Positions 29,901 to 44,900 of a DNA stretch of 64,000 bases are shown one piece after another (the first letter of the stretch is position 1; every line of letters starts with the position of its first letter). The stretch comes from Panopea generosa (Eukaryota; Mollusca; Bivalvia; Adapedonta; Hiatellidae), in assembly GCA_029582155.1 (NCBI GenBank), contig CM055902.1:16787011-16851010 (forward strand). Reading direction: 5' to 3'. The position numbers and the translations under genes are program-made. The notes beneath the pieces were generated by a model. The model had not been told where the DNA came from, searched no databases, and saw only the letters and a program-made list of their open reading frames with translations.

Positions 29901-32900
29901 TTTCTTATCAAGGCTTGACGTTTTAGTTTCTTCAATTATATCTATAATTATCTAATACTAAATTGAAGTGCTACACTCTATATTCAACATCTTTTCATGT
30001 GAAACAGTAAAACACGTTAGTACATAAACGAAATCGCAATAAAAAAAACTGTTGGTACTATTGTCTAGTCTGGTGCTTCTCCAAAACGTTGTCCCATAGT
30101 ACCAGTGAAATAGGTGCACTGATACAGTGTAGATTTATTTGTATTTTCTATCTTATGAAACTAAATGCCTTTGATCTGATTTGCTAAATCTCATTGAAAG
30201 AAAAAATGTATCTTAATACAGGAAAATAAGTCTTGTGACTGCATACTTGCTTAGAGATTTTATTTATTAACAATAAGATACTGATGGATTTTATAGATGT
30301 ATAATGTTGTTATTTGTGTGTATAATACAATACGATTATACAAGATATTGCACGGATATGCGTATTGCTTTTGTAGCAGTCTATATAGTCGCTTCTTATT
30401 TGATTATTTGATCAGGTGCCGCAAATATAGGCGGTAGCGTTGTCAGCAGTACTGAATTAGATGTTACCTGGCAACAACCTGACAAACTACATTTTGAAGG
30501 GAATGGTTCTAAGCCAGCAGAAGAGCTGACAGGAAATGTGTAAGTTACCATGAGGAACAATTACAACAAAGTTGTTATTTCTAACATCATGAGAACAAAT
30601 CATTTTCTCCAAATTATGACTATTGCGTTATTAATTGTCAATATATATATAGTATATAAGTCATGGCTGACAACAAATTTATTGGTTTGGCAGAGGCCTT
30701 GATATTGTATCGATGGTTTGCATTGTAGCTAGGCGCGCTGGCCGAAGTCTGGTCTGTACATATATGTCTGGTTATTCACAAATAATTATCTCCATATATA
30801 TATATAAACCCCAGGTAAAATAGTCATATTTGCAAAAACTCAACTGCAAAAGAAACAACTACATGTTTTTTATGAAATTCCGCGTGTAAACAAACATGCG
30901 ATGAAGAGGAAGTATGAACATGGAGACGTGTCACTGTTTATGATATCACATCTGTCTAAAGCTTCTTTTAGTTTATTTTCGTTTTGTTTTTAGAACATAT
31001 ACAGTTGAGTGTACCTCACATTTGGGATCTACTGTCACAGCAGACTTCACAACACCGGCACTCAACACTACCACAACAACTTACAATCTGACATTAACTG
31101 CGTCCGATGGAGTTGTTGCCGGGTCAACGTACGAATGTTCCGTCATAGTTGCGACAGACAATTATACTAGTGCTAAAAGTGACGCTGTTGTATTAGTAAC
31201 AACAGCTGCATCTGGTAAATATACATTGTACATAATATCTACATGGTATTTTCGTAAATATACATAATAGATACATAAGATCTATTCATATTATACTTAA
31301 AATATGAACACAATGTAAAAATACATAACAAATTATATATAAATATATTTTTTTCCTTAACTAACACAAGTTTCTGCTACATTCTAAGTCGTGGCCAAAG
31401 AATCTTCAATTGTCCGAACTAAAGAACAATAAAACACGAAATCAACACGTGACAGTAGAATATTGTTCCAGTTTTTACTGCATCAGTTAGACGTTAGGTC
31501 AAAAAAAGTTGGCTATTATTGTTACAGCAACCTTTTTGTTTATTTTGATATAACCACTGGTTTGTGGATAATAAGGTTGTGATAAGTGTTGGTATGAACT
31601 AGGTGCATTAGTAACTGGCTTGTCTAAGGAAAATGGCTGCATAGCAACCAATATCGATCACTGAATGGATTATCGACTTGTTTGATACACAGTCCTCGTA
31701 TAGTCATTTGTCATGAGTTTCGAATACACACTATATGGTAATTTAATATCTTTAATAATACCTACAAATGTATGTAAATAAGAAGTATCACCATGTTAAG
31801 TGAGATAATAAAATAGACAACATTTTTATGAAGTTAAATTTAAATAATTTTTTTTTTTCTTTTAATGAATATGAGAATCACATTTAATTTGTAGAACATT
31901 AGTGAAATATGAACGACAAGCAACAAATAGAGTTAGCATGAGCTCCTTTGGTGTTCACTTACCTTTCACGGGATATGTGTTAGTTCATATCTCCTCAAAA
32001 GTGAGACGAAAGGAATTAATTAATTTTACTTTTTAAAAACGTTGCCTATTTCATTATTTCACTTCACATGGTAATAGATTTATAGGTATTAATAAAGATA
32101 AAATGTGACTCCTCATAATCCTATTCGTTTGAACCTAAAATGAGTTCTTAGACTATATGATTTGTCTTCAATTTGTATTAAGCAATAAGGCCATAATAAA
32201 TTAATTGTTAAATTATCATCCCCGCACTCCCCCTTATTTTCATGCCGCCTCGACCCTTTTGATTTTCATAAAAAAAAAATTATGAAAATTTTTTTTTTTT
32301 CATTTATTAAAAAATCATCAAAAATTTTAAAAATAAAAATAAAACATAAAATCCTTCCACCCTCCTCGTTTTTAAGAAAAAAATGGATGATAATCTAGCA
32401 ATTAATTTATAATAGCCTAACATGCCTACCCTTTGTTCAAAATTAAATCCACTGATGTTACTATGTAATCATATTTTACAGTGGTTCCTGGCGTTGCTGG
32501 GCCAGACGATATCGAAGTGGACGTCACTTACTACGACTTCAGTAAAACTCATGGCGATTTCGACGATTTGAACTATATATCTATAACCAACCCCTCATAT
32601 GTTGCCAGTCCATATGGGCCGTGGCTATCTATGTCAACCACGCCCACTTCTGATACTTTTTCTACGTGGTATAGGTATGATACCGTCGGCAACCTTAACC
32701 ATGAAATAACCCATACTATAATTCTTGAGGCACAGCCTTCAGATGTAACCATTAAAAGGTAAAAACACATTTATTTTAATTTTACTTTATAAAAGATGTT
32801 GTCTATTTTATTATCTCACTTCACATGGTGATATTTCTTATTTACATACATTTGTAGGTATCATTAAAGATATTTAATTACCACATAGTCTGTACTCGAA

Positions 32901-35900
32901 ACTATATATATATATATATATATAAAGGGATATAATTAAATTCACAACAACGGAATTTACGATTTTAGGGATCTTTTCAGATGCTCATTCACAATGATAT
33001 ATATATGGAGATAATTATTTGTGAATAAAATTTACATACATGAACTGATATATTAATATGAGTAGGATCCAGTTAAGGATCCATGACTACTCACATGCTA
33101 TATAAAGGACAGATTTATAAACCCGTTGAATCATATTGATACAGTGAATTCATATATATTTAATTTCATAAAGAGAGATAATTAAATTCACAACAACGAA
33201 ATTTACGATTTTAGGGATCTTTTCAGTACTCATTCACAATGCATGATAAATATATGGAGATAATTATTTGTGAATTCCATATTAAGCTATTTCCATTGAT
33301 ATTTTGATTCAATGTGTCTGATGTGTATTTTCTTTTTGCTTAAATATTATTGTTTTTTTCAATGTTCTTAATTTACACACGTATGATAAAACATGAACGT
33401 ACTTTATTTATAAAAATGCAGGTACTGGTCAGATGAGTATTTCCCGATCGACGCAGATGGATACGGAACCGAGTCGCAGCTGGACTGTAATGGAACATAT
33501 CATAATTTTGGGTAATGTACACGGAGATACATTGTGCAACATACAATGGTCAGGATATTTTCACTTTGTGTAATACTTAATTGACTGAGTTATACCAAGC
33601 TGCCTCGGTTTTTATACAGAATCAGAAAATATGACTAAGCTTGTAGTTATTTCATTTAGACTGTATGTTTTACTTTATATAAGGACCAAGGCGGCTGGGT
33701 GGTCCACGGTGCTGTCGCCTAATGAGCACTTGCCTCTCGCCGCTGATGTCGTTGTTCCGAACCCCGCTCGATCCAAAAACCTTTCTGTGAGAAAGTGTGC
33801 CAGTTATTTGCAGATGGACTGTGGTTTTACTCAGGTTTATAATGATGTCTGCATCCACAAGTAAAACTTGATATGCCATACTATGATCTGTCACGTGTTG
33901 AAAATTGCGTTAACCCCACATTCCAAAATAAATCAAAATAATTATTGATGCTCGTATGATTATACATTGTCATTACTAATATATTAATAAAGATTACAGC
34001 AATCTATAGTGTGATGTACCTAACTCAATGTCCAACAGTTCTCTATTTGGAATTGGTTAACTTAAATTTCAACGCAAGATAAGATAAAATTCAGTTTTAG
34101 CATAACAATCTCTTTGTCCATTAATACAGAAAGCGGCATCTAACAAATACACAAATGAATCCATATTTACTAATTCAATCTATCATTTTAGGTTTACAAG
34201 TACAGTCAGGACGGGTGTGGTATTTTCGGGCTCAGAAAAGATCACAGTGGGAGGCGGAGAGGGATTATGGTTGTATGTTAATCTGGTTGAGATGGTCAAC
34301 TTTATCTCCAATGGTTCCTCTGACGTACCATGTTACGTACTAGACTTGTCACCTGCCTCATCTGCAGGTATATCTAAATTATAAAGAAGTGCTTTGTAGA
34401 GTTTATCTGATAAATTTTAAATTGAGGTGCCTTTATAGCCTAAATACTCATAGCTAAAACGATGTTTTTTAGTTATGTTAAGAATCGTACAATACAGAAA
34501 ATATATTATTTTTATTGTATATTTTTTGTTACAGATACATCAGCGTTGCGTTCAGCAAGGTTAAACATGTTTACCCTGTTTATAAAAGCAAACGGTGACC
34601 TAACGAACGAAAAGTAAACGGAAATCGGTCTACTCAACATTGTCCCTCCATTTCCCATTAAATCACGTGCTTAAACACAAGCAAATAGCTCGCTGAGGTG
34701 TTTAATCTGTTAACAAATCAAACGTTTAAGCGAACTGAACGTAGTCCTGATGTTATACTACAAATCATTCTCAATAAGTTCCATCTACAAATGGAATGAC
34801 GTAGTTGCATAATAGTATATTGTATTTACACGACAAACTACATTTCATTTTATTTAAAAAACGCAGCGAGGTCTAGTGGTAGAGCGTCCTCCTCGCATAC
34901 GGAAGGTCGTGGGTTCGATCCCCGACCGGGTCATACCAAAGACTTTTAAAATGGAACTAGAAGCTTCCTCGCTTGACGCTTAGCATTTGGAGGTAAGTTC
35001 TAGGTCTGGTCGGCCCGGTGTCAGTATAATGTGACTGGGTGGGGTATCATTCCATGTGTCTGCGGCATGATACTCCAGTGTGACCGCGCTCAGAATACTG
35101 TCTCATGTAGACACAGTCGTGATATGACTGAAAAATTGTTGAAAACGGTAAACACCATACAACAACAACAAAAACATCATTTTATCAAATAGTAACATAA
35201 ATAAATACATTATTTAAATATATTAGCACGTTTATGTATTGAATATTTAACTGGCCTGTCAGTTAAACTTGTCTTTGTGTAACAGTATATGAATCAACTA
35301 TCTACGTTAGAATTGTCCCATATTTTGATACATACAACACAAAATAACTAATGACCAGTATTTGTAGCAAGCAAGAGCTGGACAGTATTAGGATATTTTC
35401 AGTCTATCAATGCTAGGACATATGGTTTTATAAAAATATCAGGACATATGGTTTTATAGAAATATTAGGACATATGGTTTTATGGAAATATTGTAGAACT
35501 ATTGGGATATATAGTTTTATATAAAAATTAGGACATATGGTTTTATACAAATATTATAGAAATATTAGGATATATGGTTGTATGGAAATATTAGGACATA
35601 TGGTTTTATGGAAATATAAACTTGATTGGTATGGTATTACGTACAGTTGATACTCACCAACTCGAACTCTGATATTTCGAATTTCCGGTTATCTCAAATT
35701 TGAAGTTCGGTCCCGTTTTTTCCCGTTCTATTTCTATATTCATTAACTCCTGATATATCAAATTCCAGTAATTCGAATTATTCACTATTTCGAATCTGTT
35801 TTTGGGTCCCTCCATCCTAAAATCTATTGATTTCTCACTCGTTATTTCGAATTTTTATCACCGCGTGAAGATGAAAGGCAAACCGTCGAAGGTGATAATT

Positions 35901-38900
35901 GATGATCCCATACCTGTAATTTATCGCTTTGTGTGTCTGTACTGGCAGGTAAGTTAATTGTGTCATCAAATTGTTAAGATACAAACACGAGCGATACACA
36001 CGCTAATTAGACAAACAACGCCGAAGTGTTAGAAGACGTTTTTGACCTGTACTATTTTTCGTCTTATTTTTTATTTGTAAAGTTGTTGTAACCATTGCTT
36101 GTATATAACCTGTGTTTATATTTCAGTTGCCTATTCTATTTATTTGATATTCATGTAATTAAAAAAGTATAAAAAATAAAAGTATATTTTGTTTATCTAT
36201 TATATCACACTCAAAAATATGAAATGTTCACGCACTGTGCAAATAGACAATTAGCCTACACACGGATAACAACACACAACATACGCTTGCATAGAAGGAA
36301 ATAACGCATGTAAACAGTAGAATTTACCACGATTTACGATAAATCCACAGTACACATCAATACAAACAAAGTTTATATCATGTGTAAATATAACCACAAC
36401 GTGTTATATTGAAGAAAAAAACTCCAAAAAAACAAACAAATAGTGGTATTTATAGGTACAACATATATTTTCAACGATTTATGAAGTGGGTGGGGTAACG
36501 GTAAAATGTTGAACAAAAATAAACTCCTGATAAATCGAACTTTGGATATTTCGAATTATTTTAACGGTCCCACGGAATTCGAAATAACGAGTTTCGACTG
36601 TATTTTAATTTCATATTAGTATAAAATACATTTTTACCGTAATCAGTTCATTATTTTTATTTTACTCTCTGAATTGTTTTAACTAGGTAACTGCATGTAC
36701 TTGTATTTTTAAAAAATGATCATTTTCTTCTGATATTACCATGGAAATATAAAAGAAATATGATTCAGTTTTGTAACCGAGCCTATAAAGTAGAATCACA
36801 ATGATCAATAAATGGAAAATATAACATTTTAAAGTTGAGTATATACATGCAATACGCCTTCTGTTTCTTGTTACATGTCTTTAAAAAGTATTTGTTTCTG
36901 TATATAAATAGTTATTTACTTGCAAATTTAAGAAAGGCATGTATTGGCAATGTTACATTCTTTTGTTGGACATATGTAGGGAATGTTACAATAATATTTG
37001 CATGACACTTATAAACCCGTCATTTTTGTTATTGGTGATGATTTTAACGTTCATGTTAAGATGGTATAGCCATAATGTTAATAATATTTTTATAGGTGGT
37101 CTCGTATATCCTCAAGTTGGGGTTATTTCAAATGGAGATTGTAGTTCCCTGGTGATGTCAACATCTGGAATAAGCTTGGAATTGGAGGTAAGATTTGGGA
37201 CTGTTCCGGGGTAGCACGTGTAACTGTACCGGGTATAAGATTCGAAATCTTTCGGGTTTTGATATTCGTGTCTGTTCCGGGGTTACAATTTGGGAACTGT
37301 TTCAAGGCTAATATTTAGAACTGTTCCGGGATTAACATTTGAAACAGTTCCGCGAGTAACATTTGGAACTATTTCAGTGGTTAGGTTTGGAACTTTTTCG
37401 GATATAAGATTTAGCTATGTTTTGGGGTAGGATCCGGAACTTCTCAGCAAAGTATTAGTTTTAATATTATAAAGTATGAAAATAATTAATCATAACCTTC
37501 TGTACACACAGTAGTTTACCTTAAGGTAAGCAACTTTGTGTAACTTGTAAGTATCGTTCAGAATGACGATGTCTCCACCCGGTTTAGGCTGTTATCTGAA
37601 TTTTCTAAATCTGATTCGTTTTAATCTGCAATGGATAATTTCATTTTCGATTTGCTGTTTGCATTGGATGTCTTCTGTTGGATATAGATTTCCTTTTCTT
37701 TCTTTTTTTGTTACTTGGTAACTTGAACTTTCTACACTTAATTTAATAATAAAATATGTTGTGAATATTTATATATAAATGAAATTTTTTGCCAGGTTTG
37801 ATATCAACAATTAGTTTTGCCACTGTCCTTTCCAAGACGGTCACCACCGTTTTCATTCCTTCTCTGTGTTAAAGTAATGGCCTGTAATATATATGCTTTG
37901 TGTTCTACTGTTATGATGTACATATATATGTGTGTTAATTAGCCACACGTATATTTAAATTCAGTATAGCGTTCGTTAGTTATGCTCATGTAATCTTTTA
38001 TTTAAAAAGGTTGGCGTCACATACCACTTTGATCTGTTTCATGCCGAGACAAAGGGCTGTTCGTCGGCTTTTCTGTTTCAAGTAGAAGGAGTAACGTTCA
38101 GCACAGACGTCAGCACCGATCTCCCGTTAGATTACTCGGTAACCGTTGCTGAAGACACTGCTTTGAACACCATACTAACAACAGCGAATATCATTGACGA
38201 TTTTTCACAAGGACCATATACAGTAACGATTTACTCTGGTAAGTAAATATAAGAACCATTCATGGGTTAGATAGATAGATTGATAGAACAATTTCGTACC
38301 AAGGAATAACTTTTTTTAAATGAAAGTGGGGATCTGCTCCTGGCACGGTCTAAGAAGTTTCCCTTTTACTTATGAAATTATGAACTGTGTTCTATGCTCA
38401 ACATCAGATTGATTTTATGCTCAATTGTAAAACAAATAGACTTATTATGACAAAATAAATGTAAATACCTGTATTTTTCTACCATAAATCTGCATTAATA
38501 CTTTCAAATTTGAAGTTGGGTAAAGTGGATGCACTTTCATTTGTGTTTTATATGAATCCTGGAAACTGTGTTTGAGTGCGAAATTTGGCATCAAAAATGT
38601 TTAACAACCCCCGTACCTGGCGTCGTTGTCAGACTTTTTTAACATATCATAGATGAGCAATTAGTGCATCTTGTGTCTTCATTACCATTATAGAAACTAA
38701 ATGGGACAGTTTAAGAAATCATATAAAATTGTAAAATCGTATTAAACAATTCATATTTGTAAAGTGTTGCTATGATTATCCTCCATGGAAGCACAATAAC
38801 GTACTTGCTGGTATTTATACTATACAGGCAATGAAGCACGTAGATTCACTGTACAAGACAACACGTACTCCGTGGCACCTATCGTTACTGCAGATACGTA

Positions 38901-41900
38901 TACATACAAAACAGACTTTGATGGAAACACAGTCTCCTACCTGGGTATGTGTGGCAGCGTTTCAAGGGATAAAGCCGATAATTAATTTTCAATGTTGTCC
39001 AAGACAAAACGCGAATACAATATATGTTTAATAACCACTGCCAAATCAAATTAAGTCCAGTGTACAACAGTTCATTGTGATCGATCAATACTCTTAAGAG
39101 TCAGCACAAACAGTCAAAATAGCTGACGAAATTCAAATTGTTAATGCAAATATTTCAGTTGAAGAAATTAAAGCTTTAACCGATATTACTTAGTGAACCA
39201 GTTTAGTTTCCTCACTGAAGTATTTCGAATGTATAATGGTAGTATATTTATCGTTCATTCACTGATAAACCTCAACTTACCCTCTTTATCAGTTTCAACA
39301 TTATAACTTTAACACTAGACAAATGAAGAACACAACTTTAATAAATCTTATGGTACTCTAAATGGATTAAAAATCTAAGACAAAGCAATAAGTACTAATT
39401 CATATTCTAGATATATTTGAACTAGTTTTGAATGTATATAAATAAAATAATTGCAAGACACCTATGCTATCAATTAAAACTTTTAAAATTAAGTCCAAAA
39501 TATTAAATAACTTCTCACGATAAAATTCTCACGATAGATGTTCCATAAACTCACTCGCTATTAATTAATGTCATTGTTCATCAGTATTTTGAATCAAATT
39601 TGAATTTAAGCCTAGGTAACACAATACGCAATGTTTCTTTGTGTTTATATATTTACAAATTAACATATAATTATGTTATTCCCAGAATGCAGTACATCAT
39701 CGGATGTAACGATGACAAGTACGACAGGCAGTGAATCATTCACCATTTCGACGTCATCAATATACGTCACACTGAATGACTTACTCGACTACGAGGTGGT
39801 CCTTGACTACTTTCTGCTGATGTCAGTTGTTGATACAGGACTGGCAAAAACCGGTTATATATCTGTCAAGGTATATTATATTATGTGTGTGGGGGGGGGG
39901 GGGGTATGTGGGGGGGGGGGTCAATCTTCCCCGCCGTGTGGTAGCTGTAAATGTCGTTTTGGACAATATGTTTTATTTTATCTGATACTTTGAGATCGTG
40001 AAGCCAATACATTTATTATGGCTATAAAATTACTTATATAATTCGTGTAGGGGCGTGAGGTTGTTTCATTAAAATAAGCCGTCATGCATAAACGACATAA
40101 AACCGAGACTGTTGTGTTTTTCTACGTAGCGTTCTGTCTTTCCCAACATTCGTTTTATCAGATATAACTGACTGGCACAATTACAGTGTATGTGCTCTTT
40201 GGCAAATCATCCCGTTCTTTGGTTCGGCGTTTCTATTATTTCTGGTTCTTTGCGACCGATGATGAAGGTCATACGTTCAATAAGTAAACTATTACTTAGT
40301 CGGTAATTTTCTTCTTTATTTTGATTGTGGTGTAATGACATTTTAACAAATTTCATGCGAAATATGACGTGTCCAGCTGTATTGGTGGACGATCTTAGAA
40401 TGAATGAATCTGAATATAAACCACCGTCCTTATATTTTTGATTTTTAATCATAATGACTTGTTGTAAAAAAAAATCATACAATGTACTGTTTAGTGTGTG
40501 ATGGCCTCGATCCCACTAGACCAGTTACGGGGAAATGAAATAGTATTTTTCTTCTTTAGTGTTTACAACGGGTGGTTTTATCAAAATGTATCAACTGTAA
40601 TAAACGAACCTGGTCTTGTGGCGGATGTAAAATGTCGCCCTTACTTTAACTCACTATAATTGTTATTATTTTTGTTCCTATGGTAACATGGACCTCATGC
40701 ATTATGAGGAATTATGACTTAAAAGAAGACTACCACTTTAGGAAGTGACAGCGGAAGTGACGTGTGTTGCATTTAACATTAATAATTTATTGATTATAAC
40801 GGTTTTAAGAACCATTATAAACATGTTTATTTCTTAGTTTTAGTGTATTTGCATTTGAAATGTTATAATATTCATTTTTTCTTCAATACAGATTATTGTG
40901 AGTGACGCAAACGACAACTGCCCTACCATAAGCCCGACATATGTTGTCTTACAACCAGAGCCGGTGTTGGCTGAGGAAGCCATAGTAACATTCACGACGT
41001 CCGACGCCGACAGTGGAGTCAATGGCGACGTTAGATATGTTGTAACCGCAGTAATAGAAGAGTAAGCCAGCTTAGTCAAAGATAGTTTATTACAAATCCA
41101 TGAACACATTTCAATAAGTCAGTATTGGTCTTTTTAAGAAGTAAAAATATTTACAACTTTTAAACACATACATTTGTGTTATATCCATCCAAACAATTTA
41201 ACATAAAATCATTATTGTTGGTTTTTTGCTGGGTTTTTTTGTGTGTGTTTTTTCAAATAAAATATTCTGCGAAAAAACATATTACAAACGTATACATAGT
41301 TGTCAATTAAATAAATAAACAACTCAAAAACAAAATCAATAGGGTTGTTATGTTTTTTCTTGAAATAAATGAGTAATTATTTCAAAAACATAAACATAGA
41401 ATTCATATGGTGTTTTTTATCTTCATATAAATAAACAATACAAAACACAAGTTTATAGTGTTTATATATCCAACAATGTTTTTCATACATTTAAAGCCCG
41501 CCTGTTGATTACGACATGTCACTGGAACTGTTTAACAACATATACTTAAACTACACCAATCTGCTTTTTGACGTCATTGCTATTGACAACGGAACAATTC
41601 CTCGTGGAGTATCGGCTTCGGTTAACATCACGGTCAGCAACACGTGTGTAATGGACATGTTGTTTGGCAAAATATCGTATGTGTTCTCTGTCGATGCAAC
41701 AGGTGGACTCTTACTTCGTGTACCAAAATACTGGATGTACGATTTCCGTAAGTTCCGTTTGTTTTATATATATTTGCTCAGGGTTAACGTCATTTAACAC
41801 ATTGCATGTTATATAAGCCGCCATCCAGCTCAAAGACTCTGCGTCAGAAAAAATCGCTATAAATGCCTTAAAACTAAAACTATTTTTAAAATGAATACAA

Positions 41901-44900
41901 TGCATCTCGTTTTCTATTATGAATGAAATACGAAGGATTTTGGAATTTTGAATCTCTCTAAAAAAAAATTGATATATAAATCCAATTAGTAAAACTTCAA
42001 TGAAATCCCTATCCTCAAAATAATTACCAGGTTTACACTGATCAACGACACTAACCTCATTATTCGGACACTTTCTATTATAAAAGATAGGAATTCCAAT
42101 TTCAAATATGATTTCAGCGTGTTTAAATATTTATCCTTATGTTAACTATGGCTTGGTGAGTATATAAAGTCATGACATATTAGTGGGAATGGTTTTGGGG
42201 TTTTTGTGCCAGAAATTCCTGTTAAACTTCCTGTAAATGGTGGATGAAGACGCTGGTTATATAATTGCTAAATGTCAATTGCTCCTAGTTTCTCTTAAAC
42301 TTAATGTATCTGTTATTACATAGAGCTACACCAAACGAAAATTTAATTGATTTGGATCTGTAGAACTGACTTCTAAAATATGTTTTTTGCATCAAATAAT
42401 GTGAAGATTTTAGGAATATGTTAGTATAAATTTATAGCTGCTTTACACTTCATAGCAATATTTGTTTCGTTTGCATCTTTTACAACGTGTACTAAAGTAC
42501 AGTATTTAAATGACGTTCTTTTCATACCATACATGTATGTCGTCCTGTGCAGTTTTCGTGTATGCTTTAATGTGTTTCTTCGTAAGGATAGCATCATCAC
42601 ACGACGTACATTAAATGATGTTTAACATTGCCTGATGAATAGGTAATAAATTACTGTTAATACAATTAAGTAATGCACGCTATTTGTTATAAGTTTGTGA
42701 GATAAGAACTTACATGCTACACATGCAAAGTAAGTGATTTTTTCTAGTAACGTGTAAATTCATATCTCATGAACTTTCAACATGTCTCATGACATTCATT
42801 TAGTATATTTACATTATTAATGCCTAGATTACACCACCATGTCCTGTTTCATATTCATCTACATGTAAAGGATATGTTACATCTTTAATATGAACATGAT
42901 GTCTTATTGACTAGAACAGGTTTCGCCTTTGTTTGCCAACCGTTGTTTCATAACGTCAAACAAAAAAACATTTATATGTATGGCAAATTTCTTGTTGATT
43001 TTATCTTGATGTATGTCCGAAGTTAAAACAGGTTCAATGAAGAAAACACATCATCAATGTAAATATTTGGTAATGCATGTAATGCTATCATTTCAATGTC
43101 GTTACAGCATGTACAGATGACATCGGCTTGATCAAAGGAAGCGTACTTGATACAATGATGTCAGCTTCTTCTTCATTTGATGACCTTCGTACCGCTCCAG
43201 GACGGGCTAGGATAGACCAAACAGAAAGTGCGTGTCATAACAAATACTATACATGTTATGAACACATTAGTATATACTTGGCATTTATAAACGTACATTA
43301 TGTTTATATGAACATATACTATGATACAAAACACATACTTTGTAGATACATAATTTGACTTAATAAACATATACTTTTGCCTTTAGACATGAATGTCATT
43401 ATAAATGCCTCTCATATATTGTATGTGTATGTATACATGTATTCTTGACAAAAGTAATAACAGCCTGAAATTAATAGTAATAAACTAGTCTAAAACTGAC
43501 AATTTTCTGGAATCACCGTTTTGTTTTAAAAAGAAGCAAAATAGAAAAACATATATCAGATTTGTTTTTAATTACCTTGTTTTGTATAAATATTGATCAC
43601 ATTGGTGGCTTTTTAACAGGTATAAAATACGAAATACATATACAACAGTAAACGCAGCATTCAAACCACACAGTCGTCTTGACGGCACAACCACAAACAC
43701 AAAAATATAATAAAACGAATATTGATATACAGTACGAAAAAAGTCACTACACGTAAAAAGGGTCAATAAAAGCATTGGGACATCATTTAGTCTCTAGTTA
43801 CGTATTTTCAGATATATTAAGTGAACTTACTGGAGGGTGGGTCGCTGGGATTGTCGATACGAATCAGTATGTTGCAGTTGATATGGGGACACCCTATAAA
43901 TTCACAAAGGTTCACATTCAGGGACGCTCAGACGCCGATGAGTGGGTGACGTCATTTTATGTACAGTATTACGATGACGATACGTCTACTTGGATGACGT
44001 ACATTGACGTGAACGGAAGTCAGGTGAGGAGAATTTATACATTCAAAAAGTGAGCTTATTGATTGATACTTTATTAAAAGCATTAGTTCATAAACATAAA
44101 CTTACATCTTGTCGGTTGCTTCGTCTTCCTCCACTAATAAAACTATCACAATGTACTAAAATTTTATTTATTTTTTTTTTTTTTTGTATTTTTTTTGTAT
44201 TTTTTTATTTTGTTCTCCAATACATTACAATATATTACAATATAACAATTTTACTGACACAACATAAAGTATTTACACAAGTGTTATTCTTTAACTGACA
44301 ATTGCAAATAAGTAGTTTTTAAGTACATATATTTTTCTGTAAGGGATGGTATGTTTTAGATATATATTATTCAGAAAGTTTAATCCATTCATCACATAGT
44401 TATGGTGTTATATGTTACAATTATAACCGTAAGTTGATTATTTTAAGTAGATATTCTATGCTTGAATTTAATGTCTCATATAAACAATAGTATTTGAACT
44501 CGTTAAATAACAAACACCATATTGTGTTTAATGTAGGGAAAAAAGACATTTTAAACAATAACAATTACATTATCAATTGTGTATCGAGTTTTTCACATAA
44601 AACAGCAAAACAATAGCAACACACACACACCATATCAGTATTTACACATACATACACACATATGCTTAATTTTATTATACAGTTATCATTTGCCATTCAT
44701 TAAAAGGCATTACTTCATCATTAACTATGACTGAAAAGAAAAAAATAATAATAGCAAACAATTTATTTACAGATATGCTTTACGTAGTTCATGTATTGGG
44801 TTTACTGGTTTTTATTTCAGTTAATATGGACTAAAAATGACTTGAAATCCCATTTGAATAACAAAGTAAGAACTTTAATTCCAAAGTTGACGTTAAAGGT

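Noticed and set aside
34536..34612. Candidate exon with good AG and GT borders between exons 26 and 27
   Set aside because: The sequence is part of a transposon also present at 63422-63667, and exons 26 and 27 join in phase without it.
34863..34935. Possible true tRNA gene (boxes A and B look good)
   Set aside because: No acceptor-stem pairing, and the sequence continues into a SINE body found in other copies.
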